The notes under the pieces are model-generated. The model searched no databases. It was not told the DNA's origin and saw only the letters and a list, made by a program, of their open reading frames with translations. From Ga0077560 sp046330395 (GTDB taxonomy: Bacteria; Actinomycetota; Thermoleophilia; Miltoncostaeales; Miltoncostaeaceae), in assembly GCA_046330395.1 (NCBI GenBank), contig JAXLSS010000009.1:1-64000 (forward strand): a stretch of DNA of 64,000 bases. The letters run 5' to 3'. The position numbers and the translations under genes were made by a program. This document shows, piece after piece, positions 54,968 to 63,335 of the stretch. Each line of letters starts with the position of its first letter. Within the stretch, counting starts at the first letter, position 1.

Positions 54968-56016
54968 GCTCCGCGCCACCCGACCTCACGTCCCGCCAGG
55001 AGCGCATCCTGGGCGCGGTGGTGCGCCGGTTCGTCGAGTCCGGGGCCCCGGTGGGCAGCAAGCACCTGGCGGGCTCGGAGGGCATCGACGGCTCGCCGTC
55101 CACGGTGCGCTACGAGCTGGCGCGGCTGGAGGAGCTGGGGTACCTCACCCACCCGCACACCTCCGCGGGCCGCGTGCCCACCGACCGCGGCTACCGCTAC
55201 TTCGTGGACGTGCTGCTGCGCCGCGAGCCCGAGACGCTGCCCGCCGCACCCGAGTCCATCGGCCAGGCGCTGGAGGCGCCGGACATCAGCCGCGAGGTGG
55301 ACACCGCCCTGCAGACCCTGGCCGAGGCCATGGCGAAGGTGACCAACCTGCTGGGGGTGGTCACCGCGCCCGCCGCGCAGGGGGCCACGGTGCGCCACGT
55401 GGAGGTGCTGCTGCTGCAGCCGCAGGTGGTGATGGTGGTGGTGATCTCCAGCACCGGCACGGTCACCAAGCGGGTGGTGGCCACCGACCGGCCCGTCGAC
55501 CCCGGGCTGGCCGAATGGGCGCGCGCCGTGTTCGCCGAGCGGGTCACCGGCATGCCCGTGGGGTCGCGCAGCGCCGAGGCCCGCCTGTTCGACCCCGGCA
55601 TGAGCCCGGTGGAGCGCGCGTTCCTCGGGATGCTGCTGCCCGCCATCCGCGACGCCGGTGAGGAGGTCACCGAGCACCTGTTCGTGGGCGGCCGGGCGCG
55701 GTTCGTGGCCGACGCGCGCCGCGACCTGGACACCGTGGACGCCCTCATGGAGCAGCTGGAGGAGCGATACACGCTGCTTGCGCTGCTGCGCGGGGCCCTG
55801 TCCCGGCACGAGGTGTACCTGCACATCGGTGACGAGCTGGCCGCCCCAGGCCTGACGGGCGTCTCCATGGTTGCCGCCAACTACGGGGTGGTGCGGCGTA
55901 ATCTGGGCACGGTGTCGCTCTTCGGCCCCACACGCATGGATTACGGGCTGGCGATCGCGACGGTGCGCGAGGCGGCGCACCGCCTGTCGGCCTACCTGGA
56001 GGGGGTGTACGAATAG
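54964..56016 (+). CDS. hrcA: Heat-inducible transcription repressor HrcA
   Basis: The 350-residue protein has an N-terminal winged helix (LTSRQERILGAVVRRFVESG, VGSKHLAGSEGIDGSPSTVR, YELARLEELGYLTHPHTSAG, RVPTDRGYR) and the GAF-like HrcA domain ending LTGVSMVAANYGVVRRNLGT and VSLFGPTRMDYGLAI. It represses chaperone genes by binding CIRCE inverted repeats. I found no CIRCE element (TTAGCACTC and its inverse) in this window, so its targets, probably groE or dnaK, lie elsewhere. GTG 54964 overlaps hemW. Confidence 0.95.
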   Translation: MSSAPPDLTSRQERILGAVVRRFVESGAPVGSKHLAGSEGIDGSPSTVRYELARLEELGYLTHPHTSAGRVPTDRGYRYFVDVLLRREPETLPAAPESIGQALEAPDISREVDTALQTLAEAMAKVTNLLGVVTAPAAQGATVRHVEVLLLQPQVVMVVVISSTGTVTKRVVATDRPVDPGLAEWARAVFAERVTGMPVGSRSAEARLFDPGMSPVERAFLGMLLPAIRDAGEEVTEHLFVGGRARFVADARRDLDTVDALMEQLEERYTLLALLRGALSRHEVYLHIGDELAAPGLTGVSMVAANYGVVRRNLGTVSLFGPTRMDYGLAIATVREAAHRLSAYLEGVYE

Positions 56017-56039
56017 ACGACCGGTTCGAGATCCTCGAG

Positions 56040-56669
56040 GTGTGGCGCCGTCCGCTGCGGGGTGAGCCCGCGGCCGCGGTGCGCGTGCTGGCCAAGGTGG
56101 AGGCGGGCGCCGCGGGTCCGGAGGAGTACGGCGTGGGCATCAGCACGCTGCCGGAGGCCCAGCTGGCGCCGCTCCTGGACGAGGGCGACCTGTTCACCGG
56201 CCTGTCCTACGCGGAGGCGCACTGGGTGGCCGCGGTCATCGCCAGCGCGTCCGATCGGCGTCAGGACGCCGAGGGGCTGCTGTTCGAGCTGCGCGTGCCC
56301 TCCGAGCTGAGCTGGCGCGACATCGAGCTGGCCGCCGAGGTGATCGAACCCGGTGGCATCCGCTCGGCGCCGCTGGTGCCGTGGGGCCCGGCCGGCGACG
56401 ACCTGCCCGCCGGCACCCAGTACGCCATCGCCACCTACACGCTGGAGTGCGGCCACCAGGCGGTGGAACTGCTGCGTCAGGACCCGGACGCGGCACCGTT
56501 CTGGATCGAGGAGGGCGCGGTGGACCACATGGTGGCCCGCGACGCGCGCAGCCTCAGCCGGCTGCTGCTGTCGGCCGCCTCGCTGGAGGAGGCCCACCGC
56601 CTCATCGAGCAGGCCCAGGAGAACCTGGCCACGCACCCCGACGAGGGTGACGAGGACGACGACGACTAG
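56040..56669 (+). CDS. Hypothetical protein between hrcA and dnaJ
   Basis: I do not recognise this 209-residue protein. It is soluble and mostly helical, with the segments AAAVRVLAKVEAGAAGPEEY, LYAEAH-like SYAEAHWVAAVIASASDRRQ, YAIATYTLECGHQAVELLRQ and a strongly acidic tail (HPDEGDEDDDD). GTG 56040 is the only canonical start. Protein-like sequence (DDRFEILEVWRRP) extends in frame back to an ATA that overlaps the hrcA stop, so the true start may be earlier and non-canonical. Its place in a chaperone operon suggests a co-expressed, perhaps stress-related, role. That is inference only. Confidence 0.75.
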   Translation: MWRRPLRGEPAAAVRVLAKVEAGAAGPEEYGVGISTLPEAQLAPLLDEGDLFTGLSYAEAHWVAAVIASASDRRQDAEGLLFELRVPSELSWRDIELAAEVIEPGGIRSAPLVPWGPAGDDLPAGTQYAIATYTLECGHQAVELLRQDPDAAPFWIEEGAVDHMVARDARSLSRLLLSAASLEEAHRLIEQAQENLATHPDEGDEDDDD

Positions 56670-56724
56670 GTCCCCTGGCGCCGTTCGCCCGCGGGCCCAC
56701 TCCTGCTAACCTCGGCGGTCGCCG

Positions 56725-57837
56725 ATGGCCGCTGAGAAGCAGGACTACTACGAGCTGCTCGGTGTTCCCCGCGACGCCGATGAGGACGCCATCAAGAAGG
56801 CGTTCCGTCGCCGCGCGCGCGAACTCCACCCCGACCTCAACCCGGGCGACGCCTCGGCCGAGGCCCAGTTCAAGCTGGTGGCCGAGGCATATGAGGTGCT
56901 GTCCAACCCGCAGTCCCGCGAGGCGTACGACCGCTACGGCCATGCCGGCCTGGGCGGGCGCGGCGCCGGGGACTTCGCCGACTTCGGCTCGTTCCAGGAC
57001 CTGTTCGACGCCTTCTTCGGCGGCGACATGTTCGGCAGGCCCCGCGGCAACGCCGCCGGCCAGGACGCCGCCGTGCGGGTGGGCGTCAGCTTCGTGGAGT
57101 CGGCCACCGGCGTGGAGCGCGAGGTGGCCTACGACGCGGTGGACCCCTGCGAGGCGTGCAACGCCACGGGGGCCGCCCCCGGCGCCACCATCGAGCGCTG
57201 TGCCACCTGCGACGGGCAGGGGCAGGTGCGCCAGGTGTCACGCGGCCCGTTCGGGCAGTTCGTGCGGGCGCAGGTGTGCCCCACGTGCCGCGGGCAGGGC
57301 GAGGCGCCCACCGAGGCCTGCACCACCTGCGGGGGCGGCGGCCGGGTGGCCGGGAAACGGCGCATCAGCGTCAACATCCCCGCCGGCATCGCGTCGGGCC
57401 AGCAGATCCGCGTGTCGGGTCGCGGGCATGCGGGGGAGCGGGGCGCGCCCCCGGGCAACCTGTACGTCGAGGTGATGGTGCAGCCCGACGAGCGCTTCCA
57501 CCGCGACGGCCTGGACGTGGTGAGCCACGTGTCGGTGCCGGTCACCGACGCCATGCTGGGCGTGCATCTCACGGTGCCCACGGTGGAGGGCGAAGCCGCC
57601 ATCGAGGTGCCCGCGGGTACCCAGTTCGGCGACGTGGTGACCCTCAAGGGCAAGGGGTTCCCGGCGCTGCAGGGCCGCGGCCGCGGCGACCAGCGGGTCA
57701 TCGTGGACGTGCGCATCCCCAAGGCCCAGTCCGAGGAGGCCCGCAGGGCCGTCGAGAAGCTGGCCGAGTCGCTGGACGACCGGGCCTACCGGGAGGACAC
57801 GGGGTTCTTCGACCGTCTGCGTCACGCGTTCCGCTGA
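56725..57837 (+). CDS. dnaJ: Chaperone protein DnaJ
   Basis: The 370-residue Hsp40 has a J domain at 1-70 with HPD at 35-37, and a short Gly/Phe linker (FGSFQDLFDAFFGGDMFG). Four zinc repeats follow: CEACNATG, CATCDGQG, CPTCRGQG and CTTCGGGG. The two C-terminal beta domains include GNLYVEVMVQPDERFHRDGL. It stimulates DnaK ATPase and delivers substrates. dnaK and grpE are not adjacent. A TAACCT box 12 bases before the ATG may allow a very short leader. Confidence 0.96.
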   Translation: MAAEKQDYYELLGVPRDADEDAIKKAFRRRARELHPDLNPGDASAEAQFKLVAEAYEVLSNPQSREAYDRYGHAGLGGRGAGDFADFGSFQDLFDAFFGGDMFGRPRGNAAGQDAAVRVGVSFVESATGVEREVAYDAVDPCEACNATGAAPGATIERCATCDGQGQVRQVSRGPFGQFVRAQVCPTCRGQGEAPTEACTTCGGGGRVAGKRRISVNIPAGIASGQQIRVSGRGHAGERGAPPGNLYVEVMVQPDERFHRDGLDVVSHVSVPVTDAMLGVHLTVPTVEGEAAIEVPAGTQFGDVVTLKGKGFPALQGRGRGDQRVIVDVRIPKAQSEEARRAVEKLAESLDDRAYREDTGFFDRLRHAFR

Positions 57838-57856
57838 CGACCCCCGCTCGCCTGCC

Positions 57857-58663
57857 GTGACCGGGTCGCCGCTGGCCCGCCTGCGCGTGCGCGTCCCCGC
57901 CGGTGACGCCGAGCTGGCGGTTGCACGCGGGTGCATGCTGCTGGGTGCCGGTTGCCGCGAATACCCGGAGGCCGACGGCACCGTCACGCTGGAGTTCTGG
58001 GTGCCCGCCGGCCAGGGCGATGCGGCCGCCGCGGCGCTGCGCGAACTGGGGCCCGTGGACGGCCCCCACGCGCAGGACGAGGGCTGGCGTGACGCCATGC
58101 GCGGGTTCCACCAGCCCGTCATGGTGGACGGCCGCCTGCTGGTGCGCCCGCCGTGGGGCGACCCGGTGCCCGGCGTGCCCGAGGTGGTGATCGACCCGGG
58201 GATGGCGTTCGGCACCGGGCAGCACGACACCACCCGGGGCTGCCTGGCGCTGATGCTCGACCTGCCCCGCGGCGGCCTCGTGGACGTGGGCTGCGGGTCG
58301 GGCATCCTGGCCATCGCCGCGTGCCGGCTGGGGTTCGGGCCGGTGTGGGCGTTCGACAACGACCCCCTGGCCGTGGAGGCCACCGTCGCCAACGCCCGCG
58401 TCAACGGCGTGGCGCTCACCACCGCCTGCCGCGACCTCACCCGCCAGCCGCTGCCCCGGGCCGAGGTGATGGTGGCCAACCTCACCTGCGAGGTCCTGTG
58501 CCTGCTGGCGCAGGCGCTGGCCGACCCGCCCGGGCTGGCGGTGCTGTCGGGTCTGCGGCCGTTCGAGGTGGACCGCACGCTGGCGGCGTTCGCCGGCCAC
58601 GGCTACCGCCTGCGGGACCGCGACGACGGGGCCGGGTGGTGCAGCCTGCTGGTGGCGCGGTGA
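57857..58663 (+). CDS. prmA: Ribosomal protein L11 methyltransferase
   Basis: The 268-residue methyltransferase has IDPGMAFGTGQHDTTRGCLA, the SAM-binding motif LVDVGCGSGILAIAACRLGF, and VMVANLTCEVLCLLAQALAD, the (N-L/I-x) catalytic segment. PrmA trimethylates lysines of L11. The N-terminal domain is short. dnaJ-prmA-rsmE is a common order. GTG 57857 follows dnaJ by 19 bases, and the stop overlaps rsmE. Confidence 0.9.
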   Translation: MTGSPLARLRVRVPAGDAELAVARGCMLLGAGCREYPEADGTVTLEFWVPAGQGDAAAAALRELGPVDGPHAQDEGWRDAMRGFHQPVMVDGRLLVRPPWGDPVPGVPEVVIDPGMAFGTGQHDTTRGCLALMLDLPRGGLVDVGCGSGILAIAACRLGFGPVWAFDNDPLAVEATVANARVNGVALTTACRDLTRQPLPRAEVMVANLTCEVLCLLAQALADPPGLAVLSGLRPFEVDRTLAAFAGHGYRLRDRDDGAGWCSLLVAR

Positions 58664-59433
58664 AGCACACGTTCCGCTACGTGGCCGGCGACGAGGTGCG
58701 CCCGGGGGCGCACGTCGCCATCTCCGAGGCCGACGCCCACCACCTCACCCGGGTGGTGCGCCGCCGGGCCGGCGACGCCGTGGAGGTGATCGACCACCTG
58801 GGACGCATCTGGCCCGCCACCGTGGTGGACGACGCCGGCCGCGTGTTGCTGCGGGCGGCCATGCACCCGCGTCCGGTGCCGCCGGTGGCGCCGCTCACCC
58901 TGTACCTGGGCCTGGCCGACTGGGGACGCCTGGACCTCGTGGTGGAGAAGGCCGCCGAGCTGGGCGTGGAGCGCGTGGTGCTGACGGCCACCGAGCGGGT
59001 CAAGCGCCGCCCCGACCCCGATGCCTGGCGCCGCCGCCGCGAGCGTCTGGTGCGCGTGGCCGAGGCCGCGGCCCGCCAGTCGGGGCAGGGTCACCTGATG
59101 CGCGTGGACGGCATCGCCACGCTGGACGATGCGCTGCAGCAGGCGGGCCCCGGCGCGCTGCTGCTGGACCCGCGCGGCACGGTGCCGCTGGGTGACGCCG
59201 TCCCGGTGCACGCCACGGACGCGGTCGCCCTGTTCGTGGGACCCGACACGGGGTTCTCCACGGACGAGCTGGCGCGGGCAGGCGACGCCGGGGCGTGCAT
59301 TTGCACGCTCGGCGCTGCGACACTTCGCACCGAGACGGCGGCGCTGGTGGCCGTCAGCGTGGCCCTGCAGCTGATGGGGCACCTGACGCGTGCGCCGCGG
59401 CCAAACGACCACCCCTCGGAGGGCACCGCGTGA
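58660..59433 (+). CDS. rsmE: 16S rRNA m3U1498 methyltransferase
   Basis: The 257-residue SPOUT enzyme has an N-terminal PUA-like domain (HHLTRVVRRRAGDAVEVID) and the SPOUT motifs LDLVVEKAAELGVERVVLTA, VALFVGPDTGFSTDELARAG (usually GPEGGF) and CTLGAATLRTETAALVAVSV (LGxxILRTETA). It methylates U1498 in the 30S decoding region. GTG 58660 overlaps prmA; the stop overlaps the HIT gene. Confidence 0.93.
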   Translation: MKHTFRYVAGDEVRPGAHVAISEADAHHLTRVVRRRAGDAVEVIDHLGRIWPATVVDDAGRVLLRAAMHPRPVPPVAPLTLYLGLADWGRLDLVVEKAAELGVERVVLTATERVKRRPDPDAWRRRRERLVRVAEAAARQSGQGHLMRVDGIATLDDALQQAGPGALLLDPRGTVPLGDAVPVHATDAVALFVGPDTGFSTDELARAGDAGACICTLGAATLRTETAALVAVSVALQLMGHLTRAPRPNDHPSEGTA

Positions 59434-59770
59434 GCGCTGACTGCATCTTCTGCCGGATCATCGCCGGGGAACTCCCCGCCCAGATGGTGGCTCGCACCGA
59501 TCACTGGGCGGCGTTCCCCGACATCGCGCCGAAGACGCCGGTGCACGTGCTGGTGGTGCCCACCGCGCACGTGGAGGGGATGCACGAGGTGGACCTGCTG
59601 TCGGCCGAGGCCCGCGCGGAGATGCCCGGTTTCATCGCCGACGTGGCGCGGCGCACGGGCGTGGAGGGCAGCGGCTACCGGGTGACCAGCAACACCGGTC
59701 CGGACGCGCGCCAGGAGGTGACGCACCTCCACTGGCACGTGATGGGCGGCACCCTGATGTCCTCCACGAT

Positions 59771-59774
<4 letters not shown>
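59430..59774 (+). CDS. HIT-family nucleotide-binding hydrolase
   Basis: This 114-residue histidine-triad protein has CIFCRIIAGELPAQMVARTD (zinc-type CxxC at residues 5 and 8), VLVVPTAHVEGM, and the triad HLHWHVMGG with His at 99, 101 and 103. These enzymes hydrolyse nucleoside phosphoramidates and adenylates, including aminoacyl-AMP. It overlaps rsmE and phoH by four bases each. Confidence 0.93.
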
Positions 59775-60732
<958 letters not shown>

Positions 60733-60736
<4 letters not shown>

Positions 60737-61137
60737 TCGAGGTGGAGGTCCAGGCCCCCGACGCCGTCGCGCCCGCGCTGGTGGACGCGGTCACCCGGGT
60801 GTGCGACCGCCTGGGGGTGCACCGCGCCACCATGGGGCTCATGGTGGTGGGTCCCGAGGAGATGGCGGGGATCAACGGCGAGCATCGCGGCAAGCCGGAA
60901 CCCACGGACGTGCTGGCGTTCCCGGTGGACGGCCCCGAGGTGCTGGGGGGCTGGCCGCAGGACGGCCCGCCGCCGGAGCTGGGCGACGTCATCATCTGCC
61001 CGGAGGCCGCCCAGGAACCGCTGCCCGTGCTGGCCGTGCACGGCCTGCTGCACCTGCTGGGGCACGATCACGAAACCGATGACGGCGAAATGCTGGAGTT
61101 GCAGGACCGGCTGGTCGAAGAGCTCGGCATCGCATGA
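60733..61137 (+). CDS. ybeY: Endoribonuclease YbeY
   Basis: The 134-residue metalloprotein has the zinc motif H103-x3-H107-x5-H113 in VHGLLHLLGHDHETDDGEML, and EPTDVLAFPVDGPEV. It helps mature the 16S rRNA 3' end and controls ribosome quality. It overlaps phoH and the DagK-PAP2 gene by four bases each, so expression is coupled. Confidence 0.95.
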
Positions 61138-61937
61138 CCATCATCCGTCCCACCCGACCCCCCGCCCGCGGGGGCCTTCGCGAGCGCCTGGCGCGTCTGC
61201 GCAAGCGCAGCCGCGCCACGGCCCTGCCCAGTCAGGGGTCGCTGCGCTGGTCGATGAACTGGGCGGTGGACGGCCTCATCTACACGTTGCGCACCCAGCG
61301 CAACATGCAGATCCACCTGGCCGCGGCCACCCTGGCCGTGGTGCTGGCGGTGAGCCTGGACGTCAGCCGCATGGAGCTGCTGGCCATCATCATCTCGGCC
61401 ACCCTGGTGCTGCTGGCGGAGATGATGAACACCGCCATCGAGGCCGCCGTGGACGCGGTCATCACCGACTACCACCCGCTGGTGAAGGTGGCCAAGGACG
61501 TGGCGGCGGGCGCGGTGCTGGTGGCCGCCATGAACGCCGCGGTGGTGGCGTACCTGGTGTTCTACGACGCGCTCGACCGCTCGGGCCGGCACCTCATGAA
61601 CGGGGTGCGCGACACCCCCACACTGCTGGTGGTGGCCGCGCTGATCCTCACCGTGCTGGTGTCCGTGGCGGTGAAGGCGGCCACCGGGCGCGGCACGGCG
61701 CTGCGCGGCGGCTGGCCGTCGGCCCACGCGGCCGCGGCCTTCTCGGCGTGGACGGCCATCAGCATCGTGGTGCAGCCCCTGCACCACGCCAGCCTGGTGT
61801 CGCTGCTTGCGTTCCTGCTGGCGCTCCTGGTCGCGCAGTCCCGCGTGGAGGGTGGTATCCATTCCGCGATGGAGACGCTGATGGGGGCTCTGGTGGGCAC
61901 GTGCATGACCCTGGTGGTGTTCCACCTGTGGGGGTAG
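61134..61937 (+). CDS. Fused undecaprenol/diacylglycerol kinase and PAP2 phosphatase
   Basis: Residues 1-145 are a DgkA-type lipid kinase: NWAVDGLIYTLRTQRNMQIH, and the signature LLAEMMNTAIEAAVDAV (94-110) with catalytic Glu and Asn. Residues 160-267 form three or more further helices with PAP2 phosphatase motifs PSAH (195-198, usually PSGH) and SRVEGGIHSAME (236-247, usually SRxxxxxHxxxD). The first PAP2 motif is degenerate. Such a protein could phosphorylate and dephosphorylate the same lipid, probably undecaprenol, the cell-wall carrier. Most DgkA proteins are about 120-140 residues, so the C-terminal half is an added domain. It sits between ybeY and era, the usual place for dgkA. Confidence 0.85.
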   Translation: MTIIRPTRPPARGGLRERLARLRKRSRATALPSQGSLRWSMNWAVDGLIYTLRTQRNMQIHLAAATLAVVLAVSLDVSRMELLAIIISATLVLLAEMMNTAIEAAVDAVITDYHPLVKVAKDVAAGAVLVAAMNAAVVAYLVFYDALDRSGRHLMNGVRDTPTLLVVAALILTVLVSVAVKAATGRGTALRGGWPSAHAAAAFSAWTAISIVVQPLHHASLVSLLAFLLALLVAQSRVEGGIHSAMETLMGALVGTCMTLVVFHLWG

Positions 61938-61939
61938 CG

Positions 61940-62818
61940 GTGCACCGCTCGGGCATGGTGGCCCTGGCGGGCCGTCCCAACGTGGGCAAGTCCACGCTGG
62001 CCAACGCCCTCTCCGGCCACCACGTGGCCGCCGTGTCGCCGCGGCCGCAGACCACCCGCCGCCGCCTGGCGGTGGCGGTGCACGGCGATGACTGGCAGGC
62101 CGTGCTGCTGGACATCCCCGGGTTCCAGACCCCCCGCGACGGCCTCACCCGCCGCATGCAGGCCACCGTCGACGCCACGCTGCAGGACTGCGACGCCGCC
62201 CTGCTGGTGGTCAGCGCCGACGAGCCCGTGGGTTCGGGCGACCGGTTCATCGTGGAGCGCCTGCTGGCCGCCCGCCTGCCGGTGATGGTGGTGGTGAACA
62301 AGACCGACACCAGCGACCCGAAGGGCATTGCCGACAGCATCACCCGCATCGCCGCCCAGCTGCCGGACATGGTGGCCCTGCACCCGGTGAGCGCCCTCAC
62401 CGGCGACGGGCTGGGGGAGTTGCGCGCCGACCTGGCCACGCTGCTGCCGGAGGGCCCCGCCTACTTCCCGCCCGGCATGGCCACCGACCAGACCATGCAG
62501 GAGCTGGCCGCCGAGCTCATCCGCGAGGCCGCCCTGGTGCGCCTGCGCGACGAGGTGCCGCACGCCATGGCCGTGCACATCGAGGACATCACCCCGGCGC
62601 GCCAGGGCATCCGCGTGGAGGCCGTGGTGTACGTGGAGAACGACTCCCAGAAGGGCATCGTGGTGGGCAAGGGCGGCCAGATGGTGCGCGACATCGGCAG
62701 CGCCGCCCGCCGTGCCCTGGGCGTGGCCTGGGGCGAGGAGGTGCACCTGGACGTGATGGTGAAGGTGCGCCGCCGCTGGCGCAACGACGAGTCGATGCTG
62801 ACGAGGCTGGGGATTTAG
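61940..62818 (+). CDS. era: GTPase Era
   Basis: The 292-residue protein has G1 GRPNVGKS, G2 TTRRR, G3 DIPGF, G4 NKTD and G5 SALTG, followed by a C-terminal KH domain (YVENDSQKGIVVGKGGQMVR, DIGSAARRALG). Era binds the 16S rRNA 3' end and is essential for 30S assembly. GTG 61940 is preferred: GGGGG lies just upstream and the family N-terminus (SGMVALAGRPNVGKS) follows. GTG 61928 would overlap the previous gene. Era ends the long co-directional run. Confidence 0.95.
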   Translation: MHRSGMVALAGRPNVGKSTLANALSGHHVAAVSPRPQTTRRRLAVAVHGDDWQAVLLDIPGFQTPRDGLTRRMQATVDATLQDCDAALLVVSADEPVGSGDRFIVERLLAARLPVMVVVNKTDTSDPKGIADSITRIAAQLPDMVALHPVSALTGDGLGELRADLATLLPEGPAYFPPGMATDQTMQELAAELIREAALVRLRDEVPHAMAVHIEDITPARQGIRVEAVVYVENDSQKGIVVGKGGQMVRDIGSAARRALGVAWGEEVHLDVMVKVRRRWRNDESMLTRLGI

Positions 62819-62823
62819 CTCCT

Positions 62824-62862
62824 ACAGGGTTGCTTTTCACAGGGTTGCTTTTCATAGGGTTG
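62824..62862 (+). repeat. 15-base tandem repeat
   Basis: ACAGGGTTGCTTTTC occurs at 62824-62838 and 62839-62853. A third, decayed copy begins at 62854 (ATAGGGTTGG). A related CACAGGGTTGG is at 63088-63098, just before the second hairpin unit. Confidence 0.85.
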
Positions 62863-63020
62863 GCCTCGCACGTTTTCGCTCTGTATGGCGGGTTCGGCGA
62901 GTTCATCGTCACCACCGCGCCCTCTCGGGCTGCCCGGACCTGAGTTGAACCTTCCCGTCCGTGGGTCGGGGGATTCACCCCTGCACCGTCCCCAATTTCG
63001 GGGGCCTCGGGCATCCCGGT

Positions 63021-63077
63021 TGGCGGAGACTTCGACATGAGGCGTGAGATCCGCCGAGCGGATCTCGGTGGTCAGAG
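63021..63077 (+). repeat. Hairpin repeat unit 1 (REP-like)
   Basis: A 57-base unit from TGGCGGAGAC to GTCAGAG. It contains a perfect 9-base stem GAGATCCGC (63046-63054) / GCGGATCTC (63058-63066) with loop CGA. Confidence 0.85.
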
Positions 63078-63120
63078 GGTGGCTTCTCACAGGGTTGGCC
63101 GCTGACGCCGACGCTGCGTA

Positions 63121-63177
63121 TGGCGGAGACTTGGACATGAGGCGTGAGATCCGCGCCGCGGATCTCGGTGGTCAGAG
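63121..63177 (+). repeat. Hairpin repeat unit 2 (REP-like)
   Basis: A second copy of the 57-base unit, exactly 100 bases after the first and almost identical. The 9-base stem (63146-63154 / 63158-63166) is unchanged, while the three-base loop is GCC instead of CGA. Confidence 0.85.
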
Positions 63178-63335
63178 ATGGCGTTTTACGAAGTTGGCGT
63201 CTGACTGCTGAACACGACTTGGTCGACGCTGTGCCCGGCGCGCATGTGGGCTCTGCTGATCTTGCGCAGCGCTGGCTCGCAGCTCGCAGCGGTCCTTGAC
63301 CGTTCAGCGCAACGTCGATGGATCCGTTGCGCGCT

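Larger units (their letters stand above)
62819..63335. other. Intergenic region with repeats, no credible gene
   Basis: This 517-base gap between era and the convergent protease gene holds a 15-base tandem repeat, two 57-base hairpin repeats exactly 100 bases apart, and degenerate copies of GGGTTGGC. Open frames cross it, but they translate the repeats and look non-coding. Base composition is lower in GC than the neighbouring genes. Confidence 0.7.

Noticed and set aside
54900..57837. CIRCE operators for HrcA
   Set aside because: No TTAGCACTC-type inverted repeat was found near hrcA or dnaJ, or elsewhere in the window.
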